A DNA stretch of 60,033 nucleotides from Deltaproteobacteria bacterium. Its GTDB lineage: Bacteria > Myxococcota_C > UBA6777. The stretch's first letter is position 1. Each line of letters starts with the position of its first letter. The DNA lies in assembly GCA_002731275.1 (NCBI GenBank), contig PCBK01000036.1:1-60033 (forward strand), written 5' to 3'. A program made the position numbers and the translations under genes. The notes under the pieces are model-generated. The model was not told the DNA's origin. It ran no database searches and saw only the letters and a list, made by a program, of their open reading frames with translations. This document shows positions 18,569 through 28,764 of the stretch, piece after piece.

Positions 18569-19990
18569 ATGAAGCCTGACCCCTCCCCTCTCCAGCCACT
18601 CAGAGAGCTACTGTACCAGCCTCCTTCTGCGGAGCTATGGACATCCCTGCTCACTTTCTTTGATCAGCTCCCGACGCAATGGTTGACCCCCGCCATCGAA
18701 TACGCACTTCCGCACCTCGAATCGTGGCCTCCGCACCTACGCGCGCTTGATCTCAAAACACTCCCCACCCCCTTCGCCTTCGAGACCCACCCGGCATGGC
18801 CCCTCATCCGCACACTCAGCCTCCGCTTCACCTCCTTCTCACAGGAGACCTTCGTCGCGCTGCTCCAACACCCTAAGCTACAGCAACTCCAAGGACTCGA
18901 CCTCGGACACACCGAATATCTCCAAGAAGGGCTCTCATATCTGCTCAACGCGTCCTTTGGACAGCACCTCCTCTACCTCGACATCAGCAATTGTCAGCTC
19001 GGAGATGAAGGGGCCTTTCTCCTCTCAGCAGCCAACACATTCCCTGCCCTCAAGTGGCTCAACCTCGAAAACAACCAACTCGGACCCGAAGCGATCCGCG
19101 CCCTCACACGCCCACACTCACTCCCCACCCTCCAACAACTCTGGCTCAATCTCAACCCCATTGGCTCCGACGGCTTCGCATACCTCGTCGAGGCCCCCTA
19201 CTTTCCCCACCTCACGCTCCTTCACCTCGGGCACACAAGGCTCAGGCAGCACGCCCTCTCCGCTCTCTCAAGCGTCCACACGTCATCACTGCGCGAGCTC
19301 CTGCTTCCAGGTAACAACCTCCGCGACCAAGGCGCCGAGACCTTCGCCCAACACGCAGCGCGCTTCCCACAACTCCAGCGTCTCGACTTGATCTGGAATA
19401 ACATCACAGAAACGGGCGCTGCCGCACTCGCAGCCACACCGCTCCCACAGCTCCAGACCCTCAAGCTCGGCTGGAACCCCATCAGGGACAAAGGCGCGAT
19501 CGCAATCGCACATAGCCAACACCTTCGACAACTTAACGAGCTCGCACTCTGGGAATGCCAACTCGCCGCCGATGGCGCACGCACGATCGCGCAATCCAAA
19601 ACGCTCACCGCCCTGCACACCCTCGACCTCAACCGCAACCACATCGGAGACAAAGGTCTTATCGCGATCGCCATCTCCAACAACCTCACACAGCTCAAAG
19701 AGTTGCGACTTGAATGCAACAATATCAGCGATCAAGGCGCCCTCTTCCTCTCACGCTCTCCCAACCTCGAAAGTCTACACACCCTCCAATTACGCTCCAA
19801 CAAGATTGGAGACCTCGGAGCACACGCCCTCGCCTTCTCCGAGCATATGCTCAACATGACACATCTCGACCTCGTCGCAAACAGAATCACACAAAACGGC
19901 TGGCAAGACCTCTCGTCATGCCCCTACCTGCAAGACTTTGCCGACGTCCCACCTCCCACGCCTCTCTCCCTCCTCTCTCCTGCTGATTGA
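18569..19990 (+). CDS. Leucine-rich repeat protein (ribonuclease-inhibitor type)
   Basis: A 473-residue protein made of ~28-residue LRRs of the form LxxLxLxxNxIxxxGAxxLA (LKWLNLENNQLGPEAIRALT, LQTLKLGWNPIRDKGAIAIA, LKELRLECNNISDQGALFLS), about twelve from residue ~60 to 450. There is no signal peptide, so it should be cytoplasmic. The N-terminal 50 residues resemble the repeat-companion domain found in myxobacterial TIGR02996-type proteins. AAGGAG lies nine bases before the ATG. Strong C-rich third positions. A protein-binding role is inferred from the fold; the ligand is unknown. A second such gene lies at 54411. Confidence 0.9.
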   Translation: MKPDPSPLQPLRELLYQPPSAELWTSLLTFFDQLPTQWLTPAIEYALPHLESWPPHLRALDLKTLPTPFAFETHPAWPLIRTLSLRFTSFSQETFVALLQHPKLQQLQGLDLGHTEYLQEGLSYLLNASFGQHLLYLDISNCQLGDEGAFLLSAANTFPALKWLNLENNQLGPEAIRALTRPHSLPTLQQLWLNLNPIGSDGFAYLVEAPYFPHLTLLHLGHTRLRQHALSALSSVHTSSLRELLLPGNNLRDQGAETFAQHAARFPQLQRLDLIWNNITETGAAALAATPLPQLQTLKLGWNPIRDKGAIAIAHSQHLRQLNELALWECQLAADGARTIAQSKTLTALHTLDLNRNHIGDKGLIAIAISNNLTQLKELRLECNNISDQGALFLSRSPNLESLHTLQLRSNKIGDLGAHALAFSEHMLNMTHLDLVANRITQNGWQDLSSCPYLQDFADVPPPTPLSLLSPAD

Positions 19991-20073
19991 CACCCACACC
20001 AAATCAAGACATCTTACCCATATCCCGCGCCCTCTTTCGATGCGCGCAAATGGCCTTCAGCACAGGAGCGACG

Positions 20074-20844
20074 ATGTCCGAATATATCCTCACAGAGTCC
20101 CAAGATGGCGTTTCCATCATTCGTTTCAACCGCGAAGATAAAAAAAACGCCCTCACACTCGCCATGTACGATGCTCTCACCGCAGCCCTCGAAGAGGCCG
20201 CACGCGATCCCAAAGTCCGCGTCGTGCTGTTTACCGGTTCAGAGACATGTTTTACCAGCGGTAACGATCTCGTCGACTTTGTCAACAATCCACCAACAGG
20301 TGAAGACAGCCCAGTCTTTCGCTTCCTCCAAGCCCTCATCTCCTTTCCCAAACCAGTCATCACCGCGGTCTGCGGCGCTGCTGTGGGGATCGGGACGACA
20401 ATGCTCCTACACAGTGACATCAACTTTGCCGGTGATAACGCGAAATTCAAGCTCCCCTTTGCCAATCTCGGGCTGTGTCCAGAAGCAGGCTCTTCCTTGT
20501 TGATGCCACTGATGATGGGACACCACCGTGCGAGCGAGCTGCTGCTTTTGGGCAAAACCTTTGACGCACAAACGGCCAAAGAAGTCGGCTTCCTCAATGG
20601 CATTCACGCACCTCAAGAGGTCTTCTCCGTCGCGCTGGAGACCGCCAAACAACTCACCGCGCAACCCGCCGCGGCGCTTCGCCTGACCAAATCCTTGCTC
20701 AAACAACACCAACAAGACCTCCTACAGCAAGTCCTCCGCACAGAGGCCACACACTTCATCGAACGACTCGCGTCTCCTGAAGCAGCAGAGGCTTTCAGCG
20801 CCTTCGCAGAAAAACGCAAGCCCGACTTCTCCTCGTTTGATTGA
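20074..20844 (+). CDS. Enoyl-CoA hydratase/isomerase family protein
   Basis: A 256-residue crotonase-fold protein acting on acyl-CoA thioesters. The ATG at 20074, with AGGAG six bases before it, is better than the longer frame from 19987. Oxyanion-hole regions are TSGNDLVDF (~61-69) and CGAAVGIGTTMLLHSDI (~101-117). An active-site Glu is present in LGLCPEAGSS (~133-142), and the second catalytic Glu is not obvious, which fits an isomerase (ECI/PaaG-like) more than a two-Glu hydratase. Beta-oxidation is the likely setting. It follows the LRR gene by 83 bases. Confidence 0.9.
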   Translation: MSEYILTESQDGVSIIRFNREDKKNALTLAMYDALTAALEEAARDPKVRVVLFTGSETCFTSGNDLVDFVNNPPTGEDSPVFRFLQALISFPKPVITAVCGAAVGIGTTMLLHSDINFAGDNAKFKLPFANLGLCPEAGSSLLMPLMMGHHRASELLLLGKTFDAQTAKEVGFLNGIHAPQEVFSVALETAKQLTAQPAAALRLTKSLLKQHQQDLLQQVLRTEATHFIERLASPEAAEAFSAFAEKRKPDFSSFD

Positions 20845-20925
20845 GCGCTTGACAACGACAACATCCCACCACACCTTTTGCATCGTTCGCAGAGACCCAC
20901 CCCAAAGATGCCAGAGGAGACATCG

Positions 20926-21573
20926 ATGTTTTTTTCGTTACACAAGACGCAGATGCCCAACCCAGAACAAGCACTGCCTGGACGAGATACCCCCATCAAC
21001 GTCACCAACAAACACCACGTCAACCACAACCCGATCGTACCGCCCTTTGACGAGGGACTTGAGCTTGCCATGTTTGGTATGGGATGCTTTTGGGGTGCGG
21101 AGCGCAAATTCTGGCAAGCAGAGGATGTCTACTCGACCTCTGTAGGCTACGCAGCGGGCTACACGCCGAACCCAACATATGAAGAAGTGTGCTCAGGACA
21201 AACCGGACACAACGAGGTCGTACGTGTGGTCTTCGATCCACAGAAGCTCAGCTATGAGACCCTCCTCAAGATCTTTTGGGACAATCACGATCCCACACAA
21301 GGTATGAGACAGGGCAACGATCGTGGGACACAATACCGCTCAGGTATCTACTGTTACTCCGATGCACAGCGACAACTCGCAGAGGCTTCCAAAGAGGTCT
21401 TCCAAGGTCTCCTCCGAGAAAAAGGATATGGTGACATCACCACCGAGATCCTTGAAGCGCCGACTTTTTACTACGCTGAAGACTATCACCAGCAGTATCT
21501 CTCAAAACACCCCAACGGATATTGTGGACTCGGAGGCACTGGCGTCTCCTGTCCTATTGGGATCACCACCTGA
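20926..21573 (+). CDS. msrA: Peptide methionine sulfoxide reductase MsrA
   Basis: Repairs oxidised methionine (S-form) in proteins with thioredoxin as reductant. The 215 residues closely follow enterobacterial MsrA, including the N-terminal LPGRDTP, the catalytic Cys in [12 protein letters not shown] (~50-61), [40 protein letters not shown] and the C-terminal [12 protein letters not shown] with the resolving Cys. The start at 20926 is set by AGAGGAGA upstream and by the [10 protein letters not shown]-terminus typical of the family. Confidence 0.97.
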   Translation: MFFSLHKTQMPNPEQALPGRDTPINVTNKHHVNHNPIVPPFDEGLELAMFGMGCFWGAERKFWQAEDVYSTSVGYAAGYTPNPTYEEVCSGQTGHNEVVRVVFDPQKLSYETLLKIFWDNHDPTQGMRQGNDRGTQYRSGIYCYSDAQRQLAEASKEVFQGLLREKGYGDITTEILEAPTFYYAEDYHQQYLSKHPNGYCGLGGTGVSCPIGITT

Positions 21574-21669
21574 TCCTCACCCAAAACAAAACATCTCCAT
21601 ACCACCGACTCACAAAAACCGACACACCAGTGTGTCCAGAATACTCCCCCAAACCCAAAGGACCCATAC

Positions 21670-22725
21670 ATGCACCAAAGAACCCGATACTTCGCAATGG
21701 CTGCGATTTTTTCACTCTTCTCTTGCGCACTCTTCTCCCATAACGCACAAGCCACCCCCGCCCCCAACAAACACCCCAAAGGATACAACGCAACGCTTGG
21801 TGGTTTTGCTTACCCATTCAAGGTGAAGCGCTTCGCATTTCGCTCACAAGGACAGGCGCTCCAGATGGCCTATATGCATCTGAAAGCCAAAAAGAACCGC
21901 CCCACTTTCGTCTTGTTCCACGGCAAAAATTTCTCGGGAGCCTACTGGGAACAAACCGCGAAGCTCTTACACAAACAAGGATATGGCGTCCTGATGCCCG
22001 ACCAAATTGGCTTTGGTAAGTCGAGCAAACCAGCGCATTATCAATACTCCTTCCCACAACTCGCGTACAACAGTAAACAACTGCTCGACGCGCTGAAGCT
22101 CAAAAAAGTCGTCATCGTCGGCCACTCGATGGGCGGTATGCTCGCCGCTCGCTTCTGCTTGCTCTACCCCCATACCGCGACACAGCTTTTACTCGTCAAC
22201 CCCATCGGATTGGAAAATTACCTCCAATACGTCCAGTACAAAGACATTCAATTCTTCTACAAAATGGAACAAAAGAAGACCCGCAAGAAGATCAAACAAT
22301 ACCAACTCAAAAACTACTACGATGGAAAGTGGAAGCCCTCGTACAATCGATGGGTTGACATGCTCGCAGGTTGGACCGTTGGCCCCGATAAAGATCGCGT
22401 CGCCTGGAACAACGCCCTCACCTACGACATGATCTTCTCAAACCCTGTGATCACAGAGTTCAACAACATCACACAGCCCACCGTCCTGATCCTCGGAGAT
22501 AGAGATCGCACAGGTCCAGGAAGACACTGGAAAAAACCAGGCGTCACTTACGAATTGGGACGTTACGATCTGCTCGGTCCAAAAGTCGTCAAGATGCTCA
22601 AAAAAGGCAAACTCTTCACCATGAAAGGACTCGGTCATATGCCCCATATCGAAGCCTTTCCCCGCTTCAAGAAGGTCCTCACTAGCGCCCTCACACACCT
22701 CAAACTCCACAAATCATCTCGATGA
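21670..22725 (+). CDS. Exported alpha/beta hydrolase
   Basis: A 351-residue secreted or periplasmic hydrolase. A Sec signal peptide ends near SHNAQA (residue ~28). The fold is clear: oxyanion segment LFHGKNFSG (~78-86), nucleophile elbow GHSMGGM with Ser (~154), acid in ILGDRDRTG (~277) and His in GLGHMPHIE (~319). It resembles the AB hydrolase superfamily found near myxobacterial and proteobacterial exported esterases; the substrate is unknown. AAAGGAC precedes the ATG. Confidence 0.9.
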   Translation: MHQRTRYFAMAAIFSLFSCALFSHNAQATPAPNKHPKGYNATLGGFAYPFKVKRFAFRSQGQALQMAYMHLKAKKNRPTFVLFHGKNFSGAYWEQTAKLLHKQGYGVLMPDQIGFGKSSKPAHYQYSFPQLAYNSKQLLDALKLKKVVIVGHSMGGMLAARFCLLYPHTATQLLLVNPIGLENYLQYVQYKDIQFFYKMEQKKTRKKIKQYQLKNYYDGKWKPSYNRWVDMLAGWTVGPDKDRVAWNNALTYDMIFSNPVITEFNNITQPTVLILGDRDRTGPGRHWKKPGVTYELGRYDLLGPKVVKMLKKGKLFTMKGLGHMPHIEAFPRFKKVLTSALTHLKLHKSSR

Positions 22726-22829
22726 AATCATTCTCCATGACGCAGGGCTGTATCGCGCTGTATACTGCCCCCAAGATATCCAGCGAAGAACTGAAGACCT
22801 CCTGACACCATTCTATATAGCCCCTTCTC

Positions 22830-23804
22830 TCACTGCTTCTCCTCCTCTGAAGACATGCTCTCATCACCATAAACGTCGATTCTCTCGACATCATCGAGGA
22901 TATAAAGGGGGCGTCCTTGGACCTCTTCGAACAGTCGCCCCAAGTACTCTCCAACAATCCCCACAGCCATCAACTGCACACCTCCCAAGAAGAAGCCCAC
23001 ACACATCAAAGCGATCCACCAAGGGGTGTGCCTATTCAAAAACAACCACCCAGCCCACACACCGACAGCGCTAAGAAGACCAGAGATAGAAAAGAGCAGA
23101 CCAGTCCACCAGGCAAGCCGTAAGGGACGCACAGAGAATGCAGTCAACGTGTCCAGCGCGAGTCGCCACTGTCTGCGAAAGTCGTACTTGCTCTCGCCCG
23201 CCAAACGATGGCCGTGCTCGACCTCGATCGCGCTCTGACGAAATCCAACCCATGACATCAACCCGACGAGCATTCGGTGACGCTCACGGCATGAACACAC
23301 AGCATCGACGACTTTACGACGCGCGATGCGAAAGACACCACCAGGCACAGGAAATCCGACCCAATGCTTCATCAACCAGCGAAACGACGATGCGGTCGTC
23401 CGCCGCCACCATGAGAACTTCTTGTGACGACGTCTCCCATAGACGACGTCATATCCCTGCTTGAGCGCCTCGTAGAGTCTCGGGATCTCCTCTGGTTGAT
23501 CCTGCAAGTCAGCGTCCATCATTACGACAAATTCGCCTTTTGCATGATCAAGCCCCGCGGATAACGCGAGATGGTGTCCAAAGTTTCTGGAGAACTTCAA
23601 GACGACAATCCGCGGCTCATCAGCTCGATATTGCATCAATATATCAACGGATCCATCGACACTTCCGTCATCGACAAAGATCAACTCGTAGCGCGGCTCC
23701 AAGTCATTCATCGTGTCGGTCAGACGCTGAAGTAAGGTTGGGATATTGCGCGCTTCATTGTAAACGGGAAGTACGATCGAAAAGATGGGTTGGTGAGTCG
23801 GCAT
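22830..23804 (-). CDS. Family 2 glycosyltransferase, polyprenyl-phosphate type
   Basis: A 324-residue membrane glycosyltransferase of the DPM1/GtrB/ArnC group that would load a sugar onto a polyprenyl phosphate for lipid A, O-antigen or glycan modification. GT-A motifs are IVLPVYNEARN (~10-20), FVDDGSVDGS, MMDADLQDQPEE (~96-107) and VYGRR. Two C-terminal helices at ~232-255 and ~265-290 match the GtrB architecture. The ribosome site before the ATG is weak. It starts 24 bases after the TerC gene ends, on the same strand, so it may be expressed with it. Confidence 0.92.
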   Translation of the reverse strand: MPTHQPIFSIVLPVYNEARNIPTLLQRLTDTMNDLEPRYELIFVDDGSVDGSVDILMQYRADEPRIVVLKFSRNFGHHLALSAGLDHAKGEFVVMMDADLQDQPEEIPRLYEALKQGYDVVYGRRRHKKFSWWRRTTASSFRWLMKHWVGFPVPGGVFRIARRKVVDAVCSCRERHRMLVGLMSWVGFRQSAIEVEHGHRLAGESKYDFRRQWRLALDTLTAFSVRPLRLAWWTGLLFSISGLLSAVGVWAGWLFLNRHTPWWIALMCVGFFLGGVQLMAVGIVGEYLGRLFEEVQGRPLYILDDVERIDVYGDESMSSEEEKQ

Positions 23805-23828
23805 GGTGGACTTTCTTGTTTGGCTTCG

Positions 23829-24614
23829 TTATTCCTCTTCGGAGGCAAAATGAGCGGACTCAGAAGCAGACGACATCGGCATTGTGTTGCGCAAACGTAC
23901 GGGGGTCTCAGGTTTTTTGCGCAATCGCATATTGAGCAGCTCGACCCCAACAGAGAACGCCATCGCAAAATAGACGTAACCTTTGGGGATATGGAAGTGT
24001 AGACCTTCTCCGACAAGTGTCATCCCGACGAGGATCAAGAAGCTCAACGCGAGCATCTTAAGGGTCGGGTGTTCCTCCACAAACTCGCCGATCGCACGGG
24101 CAGCGACGAGCATGACCATGACGGAGACGATGATGGCCAAAATCATCACCATGAGGTCTTTGGCCATCCCTACTGCTGTGATCACGGAGTCAAGAGAGAA
24201 AACGATGTCAATGATCGCGATCTGCACCAGCACACTCGCGAAGCTCGCGCCTGCACCACTGCTCTCATGTTCCTCAGCACCTTCGAGGCTATGGTGGATC
24301 TCGTGTGTACTCTTGGCGAGGAGGAACAAACCACCACCAATAAGGATCAGGTCACGTCCAGAGACAGCATGGCCAAACACCGAGAATAACGCGCTCTTCA
24401 GCCCCATCACCCAGGTCAACGAGAGGAGCAGCAAAATACGCGTCAACATGGCAAGAATAAGACCTAAGTTCCGTGCTTTTGCGCGTTGATCTTGTGGGAG
24501 TCTATCGACGAGGATAGAGATGAAGATGATGTTGTCGATGCCAAGTACGATTTCAAGTGCAGTAAGAGTGGCGAGCGCGATCCACGCTTCAGGACTGGTT
24601 AACCATTGAAACAT
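23829..24614 (-). CDS. TerC-family membrane protein (YgdQ/YoaE-like)
   Basis: A 261-residue integral membrane protein with about seven helices. The N-terminus MFQWLTSPEAWIALATLTALEI and the acidic motifs GIDNIIFISI (~25-34) and FSLDSVITAVGM (~128-139) are those of TerC/YgdQ proteins. Recent work on TerC proteins points to Mn2+ export to metallate secreted proteins; that role is from the family, not shown here. The ATG at 24614 has AAGGAAT upstream and matches homologue N-termini, unlike the longer frame. Confidence 0.93.
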   Translation of the reverse strand: MFQWLTSPEAWIALATLTALEIVLGIDNIIFISILVDRLPQDQRAKARNLGLILAMLTRILLLLSLTWVMGLKSALFSVFGHAVSGRDLILIGGGLFLLAKSTHEIHHSLEGAEEHESSGAGASFASVLVQIAIIDIVFSLDSVITAVGMAKDLMVMILAIIVSVMVMLVAARAIGEFVEEHPTLKMLALSFLILVGMTLVGEGLHFHIPKGYVYFAMAFSVGVELLNMRLRKKPETPVRLRNTMPMSSASESAHFASEEE

Positions 24615-24760
24615 AAGCAATTCCTTGTACAAAGAAGACAGAGATGGGTAACGAAAGCGCTATGTAGACTAGCACATCGTCAAAAAAAAGGAAGGCTGGA
24701 GAGCATGGGAAATCATAGGAGACTTAGAGGAGCGAGAGGAAGGGAAGGAAAAGCAGGTGA

Positions 24761-26203
24761 TTAGTAGCGGTAGTGCTCGGGCTTGAAGGGACCTTGTTTT
24801 TCAACACCAATGTAATTGGCTTGCTCGTCAGTGAGCTCGGTCAACTTGACGCCGAGTTTCGCGAGGTGGAGACGCGCAACTTCTTCGTCGAGACGCTTGG
24901 GCAGAACGTAGACATCGACTTCGTAGTCTTTTTCTGCGAGCTCGATTTGTGCGAGGACTTGGTTGGTGAAGGAGCTGGACATGACGAAGGAGGGGTGTCC
25001 AGTTGCGCAACCGAGGTTGACGAGACGACCTTCAGCGAGGACGTAGATCATCTTTCCGTCTGGGAAGACGTACTTGTCGACCTGCTCTTTGATGTTGATT
25101 TTCTCGATGCCTTCGATCGCTTCGAGACCAGCCATGTCGATTTCGTTATCGAAGTGACCGATATTACAGACGATCGCCTGATCTTTCATCACTTTCATGT
25201 GCTCGGAGGTCAGGACGTTGAAGTTACCTGTTGCGGTGACGTAGATGTCACCTTCGGAGAGCGCATCTTCCATTGTGGTGACTTCGAAACCTTCCATTGC
25301 AGCTTGCAGAGCGCAGATGGGGTCGATCTCAGTGACCATCACGCGAGCACCGTATGAACGCATGGAGTGTGCGCAACCTTTACCGACATCACCGTATCCA
25401 GCGACGACGACAACTTTACCAGCGATCATGACGTCTGTGGCACGTTTGATACCATCAGCGAGGGACTCACGACATCCGTAGAGGTTGTCGAATTTGGATT
25501 TGGTGACAGAGTCGTTGACGTTGAAGGCTGGGATCTTGAGTTTGCCTTCGTCTCTCATTTGGTAGAGACGGTGGACACCTGTAGTGGTCTCTTCGGAGAC
25601 ACCACGGAGGTTCTCAAGGACGCCGCGCCAGCGCTTGCCGTCGACTTTGACGTATTCTTGCAACAACGCACCGAGTGATTTTTCGTCGCCAGAAGCGTCT
25701 GCAGGGATGGGCTTGAGTTCGCCTTTTTCTTCGAACTCAACTTCGAGGTCTGCACCCCAGTGCGCCATCAATGTAGCGTCGCCACCATCATCGACGATCA
25801 AAGTGGGTCCACCATCTTCGAAGCCGAAGGATTGGTAGAGACACCACCAGTACTCATCGAGGGTCTCGCCTTTCCAAGCGAAGACAGGGACACCTGCAGC
25901 AGCGATCGCTGCCGCCGCGTGATCTTGTGTGGAGAAGATGTTACAGGAACACCAACGAACGTCCGCACCGAGTGCAGTCAAAGTCTCGATGAGAACAGCT
26001 GTTTGAATGGTCATGTGCAAGGAGCCAGTGATACGATGACCTTTGAGAGGTTGAGCCGCACCGTACTTCTCGCGCAATGCCATCAAACCGGGCATTTCTT
26101 TTTCAGCGATCTCGATTTCTTTGCGTCCCCACTCAGCCAAAGAGATGTCTTTGACTTTGTAGTCTGGCTCGACTCTTTCAAATTTCTGAGCTGCTTCGAT
26201 CAT
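24761..26203 (-). CDS. ahcY: Adenosylhomocysteinase
   Basis: Splits S-adenosylhomocysteine to homocysteine and adenosine in the activated methyl cycle. The 480 residues are the long bacterial form with the ~40-residue insert. Seen are the substrate region [13 protein letters not shown], the Cys-containing [15 protein letters not shown], the catalytic [13 protein letters not shown] (~235-247), the NAD site [10 protein letters not shown] (~272-281) and the C-terminal FKPEHYRY that donates Lys and Tyr to NAD of the neighbouring subunit. A promoter and a structured ~155-nt leader precede it. Confidence 0.98.
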   Translation of the reverse strand: MIEAAQKFERVEPDYKVKDISLAEWGRKEIEIAEKEMPGLMALREKYGAAQPLKGHRITGSLHMTIQTAVLIETLTALGADVRWCSCNIFSTQDHAAAAIAAAGVPVFAWKGETLDEYWWCLYQSFGFEDGGPTLIVDDGGDATLMAHWGADLEVEFEEKGELKPIPADASGDEKSLGALLQEYVKVDGKRWRGVLENLRGVSEETTTGVHRLYQMRDEGKLKIPAFNVNDSVTKSKFDNLYGCRESLADGIKRATDVMIAGKVVVVAGYGDVGKGCAHSMRSYGARVMVTEIDPICALQAAMEGFEVTTMEDALSEGDIYVTATGNFNVLTSEHMKVMKDQAIVCNIGHFDNEIDMAGLEAIEGIEKINIKEQVDKYVFPDGKMIYVLAEGRLVNLGCATGHPSFVMSSSFTNQVLAQIELAEKDYEVDVYVLPKRLDEEVARLHLAKLGVKLTELTDEQANYIGVEKQGPFKPEHYRY

Positions 26204-26358
26204 GAATCGTTCTCCTTGTACTCATTGACATGAGCGTTCACATACAAAGAATCTCGTCGCTGAAACATCGAACAGACGCGACGAACATCCTATTATTTTC
26301 TACACAAGATCGTCCCGGTGATCCTCATACGGGGTGGGACCTGTCTTTTTTGCAAGAC
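26204..26358 (-). promoter_or_regulatory. Structured leader of ahcY
   Basis: The predicted transcript leader folds locally in several places. TCGTCGC and GCGACGA pair around a 17-nt loop (26254-26284). CTCAT-TGAC-ATGAG, with an outer TTGTA/TACAA, lies right before the AAGGAG ribosome site (26216-26249). A GTCTT/AAGAC hairpin and a GTCCC/GGGAC pair lie nearer the 5' end. It does not show the SAH-riboswitch core I know. A regulatory role is inferred from position and pairing. Confidence 0.45.
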
Positions 26359-26364
26359 GAGCTA

Positions 26365-26393
26365 CATTTACAGCCCAAACCACAGAAAGTCAA
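26365..26393 (-). promoter_or_regulatory. Probable sigma-70 promoter of ahcY
   Basis: On the minus strand, TTGACT and TAAATG are separated by 17 bases. Transcription would begin near 26358, giving a leader of about 155 nt. Confidence 0.55.
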
Positions 26394-26551
26394 GCCCCTT
26401 TTCGCATAGACACTCCCCCCAATCGCAAGAGCATCTTGTCTCGCCGCCCTCATATCAAATGATACAAACACAAAGCGTTGTCGTCTTGAGAGAAAAAATG
26501 AGTGGAAAGCAAAGAAGAAAAGAAGCACTTGTGAGGTCATGAGCCTGGGAT

Positions 26552-27604
26552 TTAGAAGCCGCCTGTCATCATCTTCCAACTAAAGAGTTTTTCGTTGATT
26601 TCGCGCAAACGGTGAGTCATCATTTTACAAAGCGCCGAGAGGAAAGGATAATCGTGCTCTGCATCACCTTCGAGAGTGTTGAGCATATGCAGACGGAACG
26701 CCAACATCAACACATCTCCCTCATGAGCATAACAATCTGCAGAGCGGACAGCGTTCTCGGAGACGAGCGCCATCTCCCCAAAGAATTGTCCTCGCTCCAA
26801 GATCGCGAGCGCTTCTTCACCGATCCCTTCGATCTTTTTACTGATACGCACCTGTCCATGTACGATGAAGTAGAGGGTATCTCCAAAATCACCTTCATGG
26901 AAGACAGCCTCATCCTCGGAGATCACCATCTCTTCGCCGAGTTTGAAGAGCAGCTCGATCTCCGGTGGTGCAAGACCAGCGTCTTCGAGGACACGTCGCT
27001 TTTGTGCGTCTGTCAACTTCACATTTCCAGGCATCGCAGCAGGGATCGAGCTTGAAGAGTCGACCTGAATGCCTTTCGGTGGCGCAAACCAAGCCGGACG
27101 AGAGTGTTGTTTCTCTTGCTTCGTCGGCTCTTTGCCGCCAAAGAATTTTTGGATCTGGTTGTTGGCGAGATTGATCTTTTGGGCCAGACTTGCCCAAAAA
27201 TAGCGGTAGAACAAACAGGCGAGCGGTGGACGCTCTTCGAAGAGTTGTCCCAGCTGTGCACCATCGATGCGCCAGATGACAGCCCCCGTCTTGGTTTGTA
27301 CGTCAGTAGAGCGACCACGGCCGTCGATCAGAGAGAGCTCACCAAACAAAGACTGTGTTGGCAAATCAGCGATGGGTTGGGGGCCAAATGGCGTATCTCG
27401 AAACACCGAGACCTCCCCTTCTTCGATCCAGAACAGATCGCTTGCGTTCTCTCCAGCAGAGATCACACGCACATCTCTTTTGTACTGTTCGCGTGTCATC
27501 GATTGGGATAGGACCTCCCAATCGTCTTCTTTGACCGAAGAGAAAAGAGGAAATTCTCGCAGGCGTGCGAGAGTTTTTTGGGTATCCTCGTTGGAAAGCG
27601 TCAT
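26552..27604 (-). CDS. Protein with two cyclic-nucleotide-binding domains
   Basis: A 350-residue soluble protein. Two cNMP-binding beta-barrels are visible: residues ~15-130 (FWIEEGEVSVFRD, SLFGELSLIDGRGRSTDV) and ~225-335 (LYFIVHGQVRISKK, RGQFFGEMALVSENAVRSADC). FGEL/FGEM are the phosphate-binding-cassette positions. There is no DNA-binding helix-turn-helix, so it is a sensor or scaffold rather than a Crp-type regulator. It overlaps the upstream ATPase by four bases (ATGA) and closes a three-gene operon with two ArsA-like ATPases. Confidence 0.9.
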   Translation of the reverse strand: MTLSNEDTQKTLARLREFPLFSSVKEDDWEVLSQSMTREQYKRDVRVISAGENASDLFWIEEGEVSVFRDTPFGPQPIADLPTQSLFGELSLIDGRGRSTDVQTKTGAVIWRIDGAQLGQLFEERPPLACLFYRYFWASLAQKINLANNQIQKFFGGKEPTKQEKQHSRPAWFAPPKGIQVDSSSSIPAAMPGNVKLTDAQKRRVLEDAGLAPPEIELLFKLGEEMVISEDEAVFHEGDFGDTLYFIVHGQVRISKKIEGIGEEALAILERGQFFGEMALVSENAVRSADCYAHEGDVLMLAFRLHMLNTLEGDAEHDYPFLSALCKMMTHRLREINEKLFSWKMMTGGF

Positions 27605-28764
27605 CCAGCCTCCTCCGTTGCGACAGGCGATTCATCAGGTAACAGAAACTTCGCGAGAATACTCAACCCCTTCAGATCTTCGATGTCCTCACCGAGATGA
27701 GGGGTCGCGATGGTCAACGCCGAAGAAGACGAGATCGAATCAAGTCGCTCATATAAAGCACGATGCTCAGAGATCAATTGGTGTTCGTACTTTATCAGAG
27801 GTTGCAGCTTCTCAAAAGAAGTTTGCAACGCTCCCACCTCAGGTGCACCCTCTTCTTCCCATGAACGAGTCGGGTGGTCGGCCAAAGAGCGATTCAGCAA
27901 GAACCCACCAAATGGCACAGTTCGCTCTTGCAAGACCTTTTGAAAATACAACGCCTCTTGCAACGCCGCAGGGTCAGGACTCGTGACAAGTAAATGTGTC
28001 GACTCTTCCGAGCTGAGAACATCACGAACAGTCTCTGCATGCTCCTTGAGCACATCGAAGATGTCCAAAAACAACCCAACAAATTCCTGCGCCTGTGACA
28101 GAAAACCGTCACCTGCGACCTGTTCGAATGTCTTTGAGACGACGCGACGTGCACGCTGAAAGATCGACCAGCCTCCCTTAGGTGGCGCAAAAACGCGGAG
28201 GATACGCGAGTCCAAAAACCGAAGAAGACGATCAGGGGCTGCCAAAAAGTCGATCGCGTTTCGTGAGGGTGGTGTGTCGAGGATGATCAGGTCGTACTCC
28301 CCCCTCTTGTAGAACTGGTACAAACTCTCACCGGCCATGTACTCTTGCATCCCCGCCACAAGTTGACGGATCGCTTGGTACATAGGCATGGCAAACAATC
28401 GCTCGGTCTTATCATCATCATCGGAGAGTGAACGCACCATCCGATCGAAGACAGGCTGGGATTGCAGCATCCACAAAGAGAGTGAACTCTTGGCATCGAT
28501 ATCGAGCGCCTCCCAATGTTTGGTGTCGACCGCATTGGGGACATGACTATCGATAGAAATACCGAGCGCATCGGCGAGACGACGAGCAGGGTCGATCGTC
28601 AAGACGAGCGTACGTCGGCCAAGCATCGCGGCCGCGACACCAAGCGCCGCAGAGGTCGTCGTCTTACCAACACCACCGGCCCCACAACAGACGACGATCC
28701 GCTTCTCCATCAAGATCTTTTGTAGCGTTTGTTTGGCTTCTTCTTGTGCGAGTGTCGCGCTCAT
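27601..28764 (-). CDS. ArsA/Get3-family ATPase (first of tandem pair)
   Basis: A 387-residue deviant-Walker ATPase. The P-loop is CGAGGVGKTTTSAALG (~27-42), followed by TIDPARRLADALG and the switch region ILDTPPSRNAIDFL (~166-179). Arsenite-binding Cys residues of true ArsA are not seen, and no arsB/arsR is near, so an arsenite pump is unlikely. In myxobacteria and actinobacteria tandem genes of this kind are of unknown role. It overlaps its neighbours by four bases on both sides. It probably pairs with the next gene product, as ArsA has two halves. Confidence 0.9.
   Translation of the reverse strand: MSATLAQEEAKQTLQKILMEKRIVVCCGAGGVGKTTTSAALGVAAAMLGRRTLVLTIDPARRLADALGISIDSHVPNAVDTKHWEALDIDAKSSLSLWMLQSQPVFDRMVRSLSDDDDKTERLFAMPMYQAIRQLVAGMQEYMAGESLYQFYKRGEYDLIILDTPPSRNAIDFLAAPDRLLRFLDSRILRVFAPPKGGWSIFQRARRVVSKTFEQVAGDGFLSQAQEFVGLFLDIFDVLKEHAETVRDVLSSEESTHLLVTSPDPAALQEALYFQKVLQERTVPFGGFLLNRSLADHPTRSWEEEGAPEVGALQTSFEKLQPLIKYEHQLISEHRALYERLDSISSSSALTIATPHLGEDIEDLKGLSILAKFLLPDESPVATEEAG

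Noticed and set aside
26204-26358. Known SAH riboswitch before ahcY
   Set aside because: The expected conserved core was not recognisable, so the leader is reported only as structured.
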